From: JAQAZP01 sp965531145
Lineage (GTDB): Bacteria > Acidobacteriota > JAQAZP01
DNA length: 64,000 bases
Assembly: GCA_965531145.1 (NCBI GenBank)
Contig: CBESOE010000001.1
Span: 55,572 to 119,571 of the forward strand
Direction: 5' to 3'
Part shown: one piece after another, positions 56,113-64,000 of the stretch
Layout of the letters: each line of letters opens with the position of its first letter
Position numbering within the stretch: the stretch's first letter is position 1
The notes under the pieces: generated by a model
Told to the model about the DNA's origin: nothing
Databases searched by the model: none
Seen by the model: the letters and a program-made list of their open reading frames with translations, nothing else
Position numbers and translations under genes: made by a program

Positions 56113-57603
56113 TCAGCGGCGGGATCTGAATTGCGCACCATAGCCAACCACTTCGTTCCACGTGAGTTCGCCGAGGATAAACAGGCCGGCCAAGTATACC
56201 AGACCCTGCGCCGCGTATGCCAGGATCAGCACCCACCCGGAGGCGGGCAGCAACAGGGCCAGGGCGGACGGCGGGAGGGCGGCGAGCAGCATGCGCAGCG
56301 GGGGCAGCAGCTGCAGGCGGGCACCGAAATAGTGGGAGAGGCATGCCTGTCCCACCAGGAAGACAGCAGCTCCGGTGAGCAGGGTGGCGAGCACGGCCCC
56401 GGAAAGGCCGAGCAGCGGAATCAGCCAGTGGGTCAGGGCTATCTGCCCCGCCAGCAGGGCCAGGTTGATCGACAGCACCAGCGCCAGGCGGCCGGCGGCA
56501 CTGAGCGCCGCTGAAGAGATCAGGCCGAAGGAGAGCAGGGTGTAGCCGGCGATCAGCACGGCGAACAGGGGGCCTGAGCGGTGAGGAGCGTAAGCATCGG
56601 AAAAAGCAAGGCCCATCAGGCCGCTGCCCGAGGTCGCGGAGAAGAAAACCAGTGGAACGGCGATGAGCAGGAAGAGCCGGACGGCCTCCTGGATCTGGCG
56701 CCGGGCTCTTGTTCCCTGCCCGGCGGCCAGCACTCGGGAGAGACCGGGGAAAAGAACCACAGACAAGCCCATGAAGAGGAAATAGGGTGTGCGGGCCATG
56801 TTCCACACGGCGGTATACAGTCCAACTTCACCATCGTCGGGGACCAGGCGTTCAACCATCCAGAGATCGGCGCTGATCAATGCATTGTAAACCAGGATGC
56901 CGGCAACCAGGGGCAGGGCATAGCCTAAGAGGGAAAGTGCCGGATAGGTGTCCGACCGGGGGGCCCGGCGGATGTCGGCGCTCACCAGCAGGCGTGCCAG
57001 AACCAGGGCGGCCAGCGACCCGGCAGCGTTGCCGATCAGGGCTCCCTCAAGCGAAAAACCGGCAAACACCAGTGTGATTGATGTCAGGACTTTGGCCCCA
57101 GCGTAAAAGCCGATGCACCAGGATTGCCGGGCAAATCCCCGCACGCCCCGTAGGTAGCCGAGGTGAATGCTGAAAAGGGCATAGAGGGGGATATCCAGGG
57201 CGGCAAGCTGGAAAGCGCCGGCCAGCGACGGGTTGTGGAACAGTACGGATGAAAACCAGGGGGCGGAAAGCCAGAAAACGCCGAACAGGGCAACCGCAAA
57301 TACGATTTCCAGTCGCACCCCCGCCAGCAGCACTGCGCGACGCTGCGTACTGTCAGCGGCGATGGCCCGGGACACGGCATCGGGGATACCGGTGATCACC
57401 AGGAACTCGGACCAGGCGAGGAAGGAGATGATCACGCCGTAGCGGCCGAAGACCGTTGGGCCAAGCCATCGGGCCAGGAAGAGGGTCAGGGTAAAACCAA
57501 GTGCCGCCGCCACCAGCTGGGCGGCCACCGAATAGACCGTACCCCGTGCCAGGCGGTCTCCGCTGCCGCCGGTTTCACCGGTTGCTGGCAGCGTATCACT
57601 CAC
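56113..57603 (-). CDS. Polysaccharide flippase (Wzx-like, MATE/MVF superfamily)
   Basis: The 496-residue protein has 12-14 membrane helices, beginning LARGTVYSVAAQLVAAALGFTLTLFLARWLGPTVFGRYGVI, the usual N-terminus of polysaccharide-export flippases (Wzx/PST). It has the loop SADLWMVERLVPDDGEVGLYTAVWNMA. Such proteins move undecaprenyl-linked oligosaccharide units across the inner membrane. It overlaps the upstream GT4 gene by four bases, so the two are coupled. The unit substrate is unknown; a Wzy polymerase is not obvious in the window. Confidence 0.88.
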   Translation of the reverse strand: MSDTLPATGETGGSGDRLARGTVYSVAAQLVAAALGFTLTLFLARWLGPTVFGRYGVIISFLAWSEFLVITGIPDAVSRAIAADSTQRRAVLLAGVRLEIVFAVALFGVFWLSAPWFSSVLFHNPSLAGAFQLAALDIPLYALFSIHLGYLRGVRGFARQSWCIGFYAGAKVLTSITLVFAGFSLEGALIGNAAGSLAALVLARLLVSADIRRAPRSDTYPALSLLGYALPLVAGILVYNALISADLWMVERLVPDDGEVGLYTAVWNMARTPYFLFMGLSVVLFPGLSRVLAAGQGTRARRQIQEAVRLFLLIAVPLVFFSATSGSGLMGLAFSDAYAPHRSGPLFAVLIAGYTLLSFGLISSAALSAAGRLALVLSINLALLAGQIALTHWLIPLLGLSGAVLATLLTGAAVFLVGQACLSHYFGARLQLLPPLRMLLAALPPSALALLLPASGWVLILAYAAQGLVYLAGLFILGELTWNEVVGYGAQFRSRR

Positions 57604-58751
57604 CGTACGTTCTCCCCGGTGTGGCCGGTAAGGGTGCGGAAATGGGTGAGGAGGCTGCGACCGATCAACTCCTGGGTACAGCTGTCACGGAAGGTTGACA
57701 GGGCTCCCCGGGCGATACGCTGAACCAGAGCCGGGTCGTCGTTGAGCCTGAGGATCGCCCGGGCCAGGGATTCGGGCTCCCCGGTGGGGCAGAGCAGCGC
57801 ATTCTGCTCGTGGACCAACAGTTCGCGGGCCGCCGGTGTGTCACCGGTTATCACCGGCATGCCCATGGCCAGCGCGTCAAAGACTTTGACCGGAATTCCC
57901 CGGTCGGTCTTTTGTGTCACCCCGAAAATTCCCAGACAGACATCGGCCCGGCCTATGTGCTGCGGAAGGTCCTCATAGGCCACCCAGGGGATAAAATCGG
58001 TATTGGTCAGAGACAGTTCTTCGGCCAGCAGCTCCACTTCCGGCGTCAACTGACCGGAACCGACGATCTCGAACCTGATGCCGGGATTCAACTGTTGCAC
58101 CTGCGCGGCCGCCCCGACGATCACCGGTACCCCCTGGAGAGGAGTGAACTTGCCGTAGAAAAAGATGCGGAACGGGCGGTCTCCACCGGGTTTTGGCCTG
58201 GGGCTGAAGGTGGCTTCATCGGCGCCGAGGCGTACGGTGACAAAGCGCTCCCGCGGTATTCCGAACTCCCCGGAAAAGAACTCCACATAGGTCGATGTTT
58301 CCAGGACGATCAACCGGGCCAGTCGCAGTGCCAGACGGTCGAGGTGCCAGGCCAACCGGCCGCGGATGGAATGGCCGGAGAACATTCTGCGGTCGGTGAC
58401 CACTGTTTCATAGAGTGAGACCACCGGGCTGTACACCAGGGGGCGGCGGCGGAGAGCCGCCAGCGGTGCGGCCAGCAGCATGTCGAGGTAGCCCATGTAG
58501 CCCACCACCATCACGTCGTAGCGCGCACGGCGGTGTCGCAGAACCAGCCGCCAGCAGGCGCGCAGTACTCGCAGTGCCGTGCGGATCATGGCCAGCGGGT
58601 TGGTGAACGAGGAGCCGGTCTTGTCCCTGGTCAACTCCCAGAGCGGTTCATGGCACTCCTCGACAGTGGCGCCGGCCAGACGGAGGCCGGCAATGAGGGT
58701 GATGTTGCGCGGGAACTGCCGTTCGTAGGTGCCAAAACAGAGGACCCGCAT
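57600..58751 (-). CDS. GT4 glycosyltransferase
   Basis: The 383-residue protein begins MRVLCFGTYERQFPRNITLI, and the C-terminal Rossmann half has RIFFYGKFTPLQGVPVIVGAAAQV, TDFIPWVAYEDLPQHIGRADVCLGIFG and GIPVKVFDALAMGMPVITGDTPAARELL. These are GT4 donor-binding signatures. It is a retaining glycosyltransferase, probably acting on a carrier-linked sugar. GGAGGAAA lies about four bases upstream of the ATG. The next gene upstream is 17 bases away. Confidence 0.88.
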   Translation of the reverse strand: MRVLCFGTYERQFPRNITLIAGLRLAGATVEECHEPLWELTRDKTGSSFTNPLAMIRTALRVLRACWRLVLRHRRARYDVMVVGYMGYLDMLLAAPLAALRRRPLVYSPVVSLYETVVTDRRMFSGHSIRGRLAWHLDRLALRLARLIVLETSTYVEFFSGEFGIPRERFVTVRLGADEATFSPRPKPGGDRPFRIFFYGKFTPLQGVPVIVGAAAQVQQLNPGIRFEIVGSGQLTPEVELLAEELSLTNTDFIPWVAYEDLPQHIGRADVCLGIFGVTQKTDRGIPVKVFDALAMGMPVITGDTPAARELLVHEQNALLCPTGEPESLARAILRLNDDPALVQRIARGALSTFRDSCTQELIGRSLLTHFRTLTGHTGENVR

Positions 58752-58768
58752 GGGTTTCCTCCGGGAGG

Positions 58769-60100
58769 TCAGACCGCTTCACCGTTGAGCAGGTCGGCCG
58801 CGGTCAGACCGCTGTCGATGGTGCGGTCCATGTTCAGGTATTCCCAGCGGCCGAATCTTCCGCAGGGTTCAACTCCGTGCTCTCGGAGAAAACGGTAGAT
58901 CACTTCGAGGTGCGACTCCCGCTGCAGATCATAAATGATGTAGGCGTAGCGGATGTCCATGACGTGATTGGTGACTACGGTGTCAGTATCCCGGAGTATT
59001 CCTGCTACTTTCAGCGCGTCCACCGTCTGCTCCACGATGGTCTCCTTGTCCAGCGGCCGCCACTGGGAATAGGCCACCTCGGTGGAGATGCTGCTCATCC
59101 CCGGCGGGGTGGTGTTGGGCGAGAGGTTCATCGGGAAACTGATGCGATGGAAGGGGAAGCGGTCCTCGTAGAAGTAGATCCAGTGTTTGTCGGAGACGGC
59201 GGGTCGGTCGATGCCGAGATTGACGCAGATGATGGAATTGTGTTTCAGCCCGTCGATGGCCGTTCGGACATCGCTGGGAATGTCATCAACCAGGGAGGTC
59301 AATTCGGGGAGCGGCAGGGTATAGACCAGCCGCCGATATCCGGTGGAACTGCCGTCGGAAAAATGCACCCGTCGGCCGGCGAGGTCGATCTTCACCGCCC
59401 GCATGCCGGTTCTCAATCGCCGGCAGACGGCGGGCAGGAAGGCCCGGGGCAATGATTCGATCCCGCCCTCACGGGGATACCAGAAATCCGGATTGAATCC
59501 GAAACGGTCCTCAACGTCGGCCAGGGCTCCGCTGATGATCTGCTCCATCTCCGGGACCGGAACGCGGTCTCCGATCCAGGTGTAGCTCATCTCGGAGGGA
59601 TCCACGGTCCAGAGCTTCACGGCATACGGGCCCATCAGGTGGCGGGTGATGCCGCTGCCAAAGGAACTCTCCAGCCACTGCCGGTAATTGACCGGTGGCG
59701 CGTCGTCGGCCTGGGAACGGGCCTCGATAAAGGCTTCTATGGCACCCAGCAGACACTCCCGGACCACCTCCGGGTCCAGCCCGTGCAGGTGGTGCTGGAA
59801 CGGGAAGCGGGTGAAGATCTGCTGCGAGTGATGGTAGATCCAGGCCTCGCGGCTCCGCTCCACCAGGTTGCCGGCCAGCAGATCCTGGATCAGCTTCTTT
59901 GCCCGCTCCACCTTGGGGAAAAGGATATGTGGCCCGTGGTCAAAGACGAAGCCGTCGCGGGATACCGAGCGGGCGACGCCGCCGGCCCGTTCGTCCGCTT
60001 CAAAAATGGTGTAATCGTCCCTCTCCCGCAGGCCGTAGCCGGTGGCCAGCCCGGCCAGTCCGCCGCCGAGAATCACGATATGCTGTTCGGTTTCTGACAC
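58769..60100 (-). CDS. FAD enzyme of the UDP-galactopyranose-mutase/PPOX-like group
   Basis: The 443-residue product has HIVILGGGLAGLATGYGLRERDDYTIFEADERAGGVARSV, the FAD-binding motif, followed by HGPHILFPK, a C-terminal YEDRFPFHRISFPMN and WEYLNMDRTIDSGLTAADLL. HGPH and FPFH resemble parts of UDP-galactopyranose mutase, but length (usually about 370-390) and sequence differ. UGM makes UDP-galactofuranose. GTG 60100 follows AGAGGGAAG; the longer ORF to 60205 lacks a site. It shares the FAD fold with the 54277 protein but is not adjacent to it. Confidence 0.78.
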   Translation of the reverse strand: MSETEQHIVILGGGLAGLATGYGLRERDDYTIFEADERAGGVARSVSRDGFVFDHGPHILFPKVERAKKLIQDLLAGNLVERSREAWIYHHSQQIFTRFPFQHHLHGLDPEVVRECLLGAIEAFIEARSQADDAPPVNYRQWLESSFGSGITRHLMGPYAVKLWTVDPSEMSYTWIGDRVPVPEMEQIISGALADVEDRFGFNPDFWYPREGGIESLPRAFLPAVCRRLRTGMRAVKIDLAGRRVHFSDGSSTGYRRLVYTLPLPELTSLVDDIPSDVRTAIDGLKHNSIICVNLGIDRPAVSDKHWIYFYEDRFPFHRISFPMNLSPNTTPPGMSSISTEVAYSQWRPLDKETIVEQTVDALKVAGILRDTDTVVTNHVMDIRYAYIIYDLQRESHLEVIYRFLREHGVEPCGRFGRWEYLNMDRTIDSGLTAADLLNGEAV

Positions 60101-60121
60101 GACTTCCCTCTGCCAGGAAAT

Positions 60122-60144
60122 GGGCCGGGGTTCTGACCCGGCCC
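60122..60144 (-). terminator. Hairpin between two glycan genes, possible attenuator or processing site
   Basis: GGGCCGGG (60122-60129) and CCCGGCCC (60137-60144) form a perfect 8 bp stem with a 7-nt loop in the 80-bp gap between the epimerase and the UGM-like gene. In the transcribed (minus) direction it is followed by CATTTCC, only a weak T-run. Confidence 0.35.
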
Positions 60145-60180
60145 GGTAACCAGCACGATAACGACGTCCGGTGCCCTCGC

Positions 60181-61134
60181 TCAGGGAGAGTTGTTCTGGA
60201 ACCACTTCACGAAGAGCGGTATCCCCAGTTCAACGGGGACGGAGGGGCTGTAGCCCAGCTCCTCCCGCGAGCGTTTCAGGTCGGCGTAGGTGCGCTGTAC
60301 GTCGCCGGGCTGCATCGGCTGGTAGTCGATGATCGCCGTGGCGCCCATGCTCTTTTCGAGCAGTGTGATCAGGTTGCGCAGGGTGGTGGTCTGGGACTCG
60401 CCGAGATTGAAAATCCGGTAGCCGCTGCACCGTTCGATGGCCCGGTTGACGCCGTCGATGATGTCGTCGATGTAGGTGTAGTCCCGGTCCGAGCCGCCGT
60501 CGCCGAAGACGGGGAGTTGCTGCCTGTCGCGAATCAGCCGGGCGAACTTGTGGATCGCCATCTCCGGTCGCTGCCGGGGGCCGTACACGGTGAAGAACCG
60601 CAGGCAGAAAATCGGCAGGCCGAACAGGTGATGGTAGGTGTGGCACAGCAGTTCACCGGCCTTCTTGGTCGCGGCGTATGGCGAGATGGGATGATCCACC
60701 GGGTCGTCCTCGGCAAAGGGAGTCTTGCGGTTGTTGCCGTACACCGAGGAAGAAGAGGCGTAGATGAATTTTTTTGTCCCGTGGTGCCGGCACATCTCCA
60801 GCAGGTTTGCCGTGCCGTTGACATTGACCTCCTGGTAGGCCAGGGGATCCTCGATGGAGGGCCGAACACCGGCCTTGGCCGCCAGGTGGACAACTATTTC
60901 CGGAGCATCGTCGCGCCACAGCCCCTGGAGCAGCTCCAGGTTGCGGATGTCCCCCTCCACCAGCCGAAAATTCTCACTCCCGTCAAAGGCGGCGAGATTG
61001 TCGCGCTTGATCTGCGGGTCGTAGAAAGGATCGAAGTTGTCAAGGCAGGTGACCCGGTGGCCACAGCTAACCAGTTTCTCGCAGAGGTGGGAGCCGATAA
61101 ACCCCGCACCGCCGGTGATCAGAATATGTTGCAC
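60181..61134 (-). CDS. NAD-dependent UDP-sugar epimerase (UDP-glucuronate 4-epimerase-like)
   Basis: The 317-residue SDR has ILITGGAGFIGSHLCEKLV (NAD-binding), the catalytic Ser in YASSSSVYG and Tyr-x3-Lys in SPYAATKKAGE. Parts such as FFTVYGPRQRPEMAIHKFARLI and YIDDIIDGV match GAE/UDP-GlcA 4-epimerases. It would interconvert UDP-glucuronate and UDP-galacturonate, supplying acidic sugar to the locus and a carboxylate for the AsnB-type enzyme to amidate. The GTG start at 61134 follows AGAGGGAC. Confidence 0.88.
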   Translation of the reverse strand: MQHILITGGAGFIGSHLCEKLVSCGHRVTCLDNFDPFYDPQIKRDNLAAFDGSENFRLVEGDIRNLELLQGLWRDDAPEIVVHLAAKAGVRPSIEDPLAYQEVNVNGTANLLEMCRHHGTKKFIYASSSSVYGNNRKTPFAEDDPVDHPISPYAATKKAGELLCHTYHHLFGLPIFCLRFFTVYGPRQRPEMAIHKFARLIRDRQQLPVFGDGGSDRDYTYIDDIIDGVNRAIERCSGYRIFNLGESQTTTLRNLITLLEKSMGATAIIDYQPMQPGDVQRTYADLKRSREELGYSPSVPVELGIPLFVKWFQNNSP

Positions 61135-61148
61135 GTCCCTCTCCCCGT

Positions 61149-62390
61149 CTAGAATGTTTCACCGAAATACGCTGCCAGTCTGGCCAGATCCTCACCGTCC
61201 ACCACGCCGTCGCGGTTGAGATCGGCGGCCTCGAGATACCTGGGCTCCCAGGACGAACTGCCGAAGGCATAGGCCAGCAGCGAGAGGTCCATGCCGTCGA
61301 TGCGGCCGGAGGAGTCGATATCACCGTAGGATTGCCCGTCTCCGGCCGACACCATGAATGACCAGGTGTACGGGGCAAGGACATTGGGCGGAGAGGCCAG
61401 ATCCTCCGCGCCGATCACCACTTCCACGGTGGCACCGGCAGTGAAGGGTATCTCAGGAGTATAGGATATTTCAAGGGAATCGGGTGTCCCGGATACCTCG
61501 AAGAGAGCGGTAGGGACTGGCTCGCCGGCCACCGCAAGGAAAATGCTCCCGCTGTTCACGCCGCTGCCCAGGTCATTGAGCCGGATAATGATCTCCGTTT
61601 CGGGGGGGACGCCGATATCGCCGTCGCCGGGGGAACTGTACGCGACCCAGGGTGTGGCATAGTCTCCGGGCAGGGGCGGCTGCTCGCCCCGGTCCAGCAA
61701 GCCCAGGAACCAGCTTTGGGCCATCAGCTGGTATCCGGCCTGGCTGGGGTGCAGGCCGTCGGAATAATAGCAACACAGGTCGTAGGGAACACCATCGACC
61801 CAGAACTCGTCGTCATCGGGACCGCACTCAAACGGCGGGCAGGGATTGGACAGAAAGGTGCCGAAGTGGTCAGCCCAGCCCGTGCCCTGGGTACCCTGGG
61901 CCAGTTGGAGGATCAGGCTGTTGAGGTAAAGTGCGTTTCTGTTGAAGGTATCCACGGTGTGGGGCGCACGGGGGATCACCGTGCCCAGGATGGGGATACT
62001 GCCAACTGTGCGGGCGGCGTCGATCATCTGCTCCAGGGCATCGATGGTGTCTCCCGGTGGGACGAAACTGCTGATGTCGTTGGTGCCATACAGGATCAGT
62101 ACGTATTGCGGCATCACATCCAGCAGGTCGTCGCGGTACCAGGCCAGCCCATCTACGGCGGTGGCGCCGCCAAAGCCGCGGTTGACAATCTGCGACTCGC
62201 CGATCTCCAGCAGGTCGGCAAGGTAGGGCAGGTAGCCCCGGCTCCACCAGGTGTCATCATCGTAGCCCTGGGTGATGGAATCACCCACGGCCAGGTAAAC
62301 GCCCGGGTTGATGCCGTCGGCCATTGCGGAAGCACACGGAATTCCGCAGAGGAATAACAGCAGGAACACGGCCTGGACGCTATTCTTCAT
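61149..62390 (-). CDS. Secreted SGNH hydrolase with Ig-like and dockerin type I domains
   Basis: The 413-residue protein has a signal peptide (about 1-24). It then has an SGNH/GDSL domain with Ser38 in VGDSITQGY, Asn104 in YGTND, and Asp211/His214 in SDGLHPS. A Big_5-type Ig-like domain (about 240-350) and a dockerin I-like pair close it: DIDSSGRIDGMDLSLLAYAFG and DLNRDGVVDGEDLARLAAYFG, each with the calcium loop. It probably de-esterifies polysaccharide. The ATG at 62390 has GGAGGGAAAG immediately upstream. No cohesin is visible. Confidence 0.87.
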   Translation of the reverse strand: MKNSVQAVFLLLFLCGIPCASAMADGINPGVYLAVGDSITQGYDDDTWWSRGYLPYLADLLEIGESQIVNRGFGGATAVDGLAWYRDDLLDVMPQYVLILYGTNDISSFVPPGDTIDALEQMIDAARTVGSIPILGTVIPRAPHTVDTFNRNALYLNSLILQLAQGTQGTGWADHFGTFLSNPCPPFECGPDDDEFWVDGVPYDLCCYYSDGLHPSQAGYQLMAQSWFLGLLDRGEQPPLPGDYATPWVAYSSPGDGDIGVPPETEIIIRLNDLGSGVNSGSIFLAVAGEPVPTALFEVSGTPDSLEISYTPEIPFTAGATVEVVIGAEDLASPPNVLAPYTWSFMVSAGDGQSYGDIDSSGRIDGMDLSLLAYAFGSSSWEPRYLEAADLNRDGVVDGEDLARLAAYFGETF

Positions 62391-63147
62391 CTTTCCCTCC
62401 ATCCGTTCCGTTGCGCTCGGAGATCACCACCCCATCGGGAAGGTCCAACGCGAAACAGCTTTCCGGCAGGTCGCCGTTGACTACCACTTCATCCAACCGG
62501 AACAGGGTGGTGTCACCGCTCTTCTCCCTGATGAAATACTGCACCGGGGCGTGGTCCGAGGACCGGACCCACAGGTCGATGAAATCTATTCGCTTACGCA
62601 GCTGCCGCCGCCGTGGAACAAGGTGCAGGCGCTGGCTGGCCACGTCGGGGTCGGGGGCGGACATCTCCCGGGTATCGCCGGCGCCAAGGACGATGGTGAA
62701 ATTCTTTTTCAGCTGGCCGATGCCGTCCCTGCCGATCAGGTGATCGAAAACTCTTTTTTTCTGCTTGCGGACATCGAAGCGTTCCGCCTCTCCGAGGTCG
62801 GGGTAGTAGGTGACCAGGTTGTCACCATTGAGCAGCAGGACCACCCGGTTGGGGGTGTCGTAATCCAGACGCATCAGGTCCGGTTGGCTGTAACTGAACC
62901 GGCCGGATGAGAATTCGGGGTCCTTGAAGAGAGCCATGGATTTTTGCTGCGTGAACCGGCCCTGGAGCGAGACCGTTTCCTGCTGGCTGGCCACTATCTC
63001 CTCCAGCAGACGCAGCACCTCGGGTGAGGGCTCTCTTTCGCCGCCCCCAGCTGCCGGAACAGTTCCCAGGAACAAGACGGAGGCGAGGAGCAGGAGCGAC
63101 AACGGCCACGAGGCTATCCCGCGTGAATTGATAAATCTGCAGCGCAC
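62380..63147 (-). CDS. Periplasmic lipoprotein carrier LolA-like protein
   Basis: The 255-residue product has a signal peptide (hydrophobic about 13-30) and the LolA fold: SLQGRFTQQKSMALFKDPEFSSGRFSYSQPDLMRLDYDTPNRVVLLLNGDNLVTYYPDLGEAERF, with the W/F-rich half-barrel pattern. LolA ferries lipoproteins to the LolB receptor in the outer membrane. The GTG at 63147 follows AGGAGGAG. It overlaps the SGNH gene by 11 bases. The LolB-like gene is at 30111, so both halves of the route may be in this window. Confidence 0.82.
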   Translation of the reverse strand: MRCRFINSRGIASWPLSLLLLASVLFLGTVPAAGGGEREPSPEVLRLLEEIVASQQETVSLQGRFTQQKSMALFKDPEFSSGRFSYSQPDLMRLDYDTPNRVVLLLNGDNLVTYYPDLGEAERFDVRKQKKRVFDHLIGRDGIGQLKKNFTIVLGAGDTREMSAPDPDVASQRLHLVPRRRQLRKRIDFIDLWVRSSDHAPVQYFIREKSGDTTLFRLDEVVVNGDLPESCFALDLPDGVVISERNGTDGGKDEE

Positions 63148-63176
63148 GTGTTCTCCTCCTCGGAGCGGCGACCCCC

Positions 63177-63197
63177 TGGCGCAGGTCAGCTGCGCCA
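63177..63197. terminator. Hairpin upstream of lolA
   Basis: TGGCGCAG (63177-63184) and CTGCGCCA (63190-63197) form a perfect 8 bp stem with a 5-nt loop. In the minus direction no T-run follows. It separates the OmpW-like gene from lolA and could be an mRNA processing or weak termination site. Confidence 0.35.
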
Positions 63198-63254
63198 CCG
63201 CCGGCTCTGTTCGTTTCTATCCAAAAGGGGGTGTCTCTTGCGGCGGGCGATTCC

Positions 63255-63851
63255 TTAGAAGTAGAAGGTGAGTCCAAGCTGGATCACATACCCGTCATGG
63301 TTGAGATTTGCGTCTCCGTAGTCGCCGGTCACAAAATCACCCGCGTCAACGTTCACGTCGAGGAAATTGTAGCGAACGTCAGCGTTCAGGAAACTCCGAT
63401 CGGTCATGTGCATTTCCAATCCGAAACCGCCATGATAACCGAAATCACTGCCGCTGTAGTCCCGGCTCAGGCTTCCCTCTTCGGTGAGGGTGACGGTAAC
63501 ATCGGAATTGTACCAGCTGCCGCCGAAAATGAGGTGGGGGTTGATCCCGCCCCGGCCAAAAAGATACCAGATTCCGGAGACCTGAAAGGGGTAGCCCTCC
63601 ACCGATACACGCCCGTCTTCAAATTCCTCTTTCCGGTAATCGGCGGCCACTTCGGCGCTGAGATTCTGGGTGACCCGTAAACGAACCTGCAAGCCGCCAT
63701 GGATTGAACCGTCGTCAGCGTCGTTGGTGTTGTAATAGTTCCCATGGATCCCGATGCCGAAGAAGGGAGCCCGCTGCTGCCCGAATGCCTCGGTGCCCCC
63801 CACGGCCAGCAGGGCGATGAACAGCACGGTTGCCGGAATCCTGATTGTCAT
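63255..63851 (-). CDS. OmpW-like outer-membrane beta-barrel protein
   Basis: The 198-residue product has a cleavable signal peptide (about 1-24, ending AFG/QQ) and a series of amphipathic beta strands with alternating hydrophobic residues, such as LQVRLRVTQNLSAEVAADYR and DGYVIQLGLTFYF. The C-terminal Phe is the usual outer-membrane sorting signal. It is similar in size to OmpW-type eight-strand barrels. The ATG at 63851 has GGGAGG seven bases upstream; earlier GTG and ATG codons are poorly placed. The gene follows ssb by about 40 bases, which is unusual for a barrel. Confidence 0.75.
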   Translation of the reverse strand: MTIRIPATVLFIALLAVGGTEAFGQQRAPFFGIGIHGNYYNTNDADDGSIHGGLQVRLRVTQNLSAEVAADYRKEEFEDGRVSVEGYPFQVSGIWYLFGRGGINPHLIFGGSWYNSDVTVTLTEEGSLSRDYSGSDFGYHGGFGLEMHMTDRSFLNADVRYNFLDVNVDAGDFVTGDYGDANLNHDGYVIQLGLTFYF

Positions 63852-63892
63852 CCAGTTCCTCCCGTATCGAAGTGCCGGCCCCCGGTTCATCA

Positions 63893-64000
63893 CTAGAAGG
63901 GAATATCATCGTCGTTGAAACCACCACTGCCACCGTCACCGCTGCTGCCGCCACTGCTGGGTTTCCCGCCACCGTCACCGCTGCTGCCGCCACTGCTGGG
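63893..64000 (-). CDS. ssb: Single-stranded DNA-binding protein, C-terminal fragment
   Basis: The window ends inside this gene, which runs off the right edge on the minus strand. The last 35 residues are a Gly/Ser/Asp-rich, disordered tail with a repeated PSSGGSSGDGG segment, followed by GGFNDDDIPF and the stop at 63893-63895. DDDIPF is the hallmark tip by which SSB recruits its replication and repair partners. The OB-fold domain lies outside the window. Confidence 0.93.
   Translation of the reverse strand, partial: PSSGGSSGDGGGKPSSGGSSGDGGSGGFNDDDIPF
63929..64000. repeat. Two 33-bp direct repeats in the ssb tail
   Basis: A 33-base unit at 63929-63961 recurs exactly at 63968-64000, separated by 6 bases (period 39, or 13 codons). 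It encodes the repeated PSSGGSSGDGG segment and probably arose by slippage or unequal exchange. Further copies may lie beyond the edge. Confidence 0.9.

Noticed and set aside
63929..64000. Direct repeats that could suggest a CRISPR array
   Set aside because: Only two units with 6-base spacing, in frame inside ssb and coding for the disordered tail.

Overview
This is a 64 kb, GC-rich, gene-dense bacterial chromosome segment. Most genes are housekeeping genes, embedded in cell-envelope and glycan loci. There is no rRNA operon, insertion sequence, prophage, CRISPR array or restriction system. The cell appears to have an outer membrane: LolA and a LolB-like lipoprotein, an OmpW-like barrel, an O-antigen-type flippase and several lipoproteins. 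The VWFA-domain protein (44177-45880), the DUF6677-type membrane protein (3746-4213), the PATAN (DUF4388) protein and the B-box/pseudopilin pair fit Acidobacteriota best, perhaps a Thermoanaerobaculia or Holophagae type. That placement is an inference from family content, not from a marker-gene tree. Promoters look like ordinary sigma-70 sites; the best is TTGACA-N17-TACAAT at 3688-3716.

Layout. 0-5.9 kb (+): the 3' end of a SpoIID-like gene, miaA, hfq, a TPR/SLH lipoprotein, pgsA, small membrane proteins, VanZ and a CsgG-like protein, closed by a hairpin terminator. 6.0-9.6 kb: trpS, a Nudix hydrolase, an M50 protease (-) and a PEGA protein. 9.6-16.2 kb (+): der with a structured leader, an MglA-like GTPase with a long acidic tail, a MerR regulator, tRNA-Pro(GGG), surE-pcm (protein repair), a YqaA-like protein, tRNA-Pro(CGG) and apt. 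16.2-22 kb: a polytopic GT-C-like protein (-), tRNA-Arg(CCT), a YfgM-like TPR protein, lepB, an unexplained structured element, and nadB (-). 22-30 kb (+): a PATAN-DnaJ-TPR protein, a NYN RNase-like gene, rnpB, an LD-carboxypeptidase, PilZ, a LOG-like protein, aroB and a large TPR protein.

30-37 kb (+): lolB-like, ispE, tRNA-Gln, prs, rplY, pth, then rpsF-rpsR-DUF2232-rplI. The first part has the same order as in many gammaproteobacteria. 37-45.9 kb (+): a glycan locus with a coiled-coil methyltransferase, a GT4 enzyme, a large membrane protein, a left-handed beta-helix transferase, a GT2 enzyme and a secreted VWFA protein. 45.9-52.5 kb: an S9 peptidase (-), a B-box/pseudopilin pair, an MFS transporter (-), an O6-alkylguanine methyltransferase and an esterase (-). 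52.5-64 kb (-): a second glycan locus (AsnB-type amidotransferase, two FAD enzymes, CGGC protein, flippase, GT4, UDP-sugar epimerase), then an SGNH hydrolase with a dockerin, LolA, an OmpW-like barrel and the C-terminal tail of SSB.

The two glycan loci plausibly make, modify, amidate and export a surface polysaccharide. The Lol proteins and LepB serve envelope biogenesis. No intergenic gap exceeds about 300 bp. No clear new defence or mobile system was found. The most unusual signals are the structured element at 19958-20092, the short ORF coupled to pgsA, the acid-tailed GTPase, and a related Ig-like C-terminal domain on two neighbouring glycan proteins.
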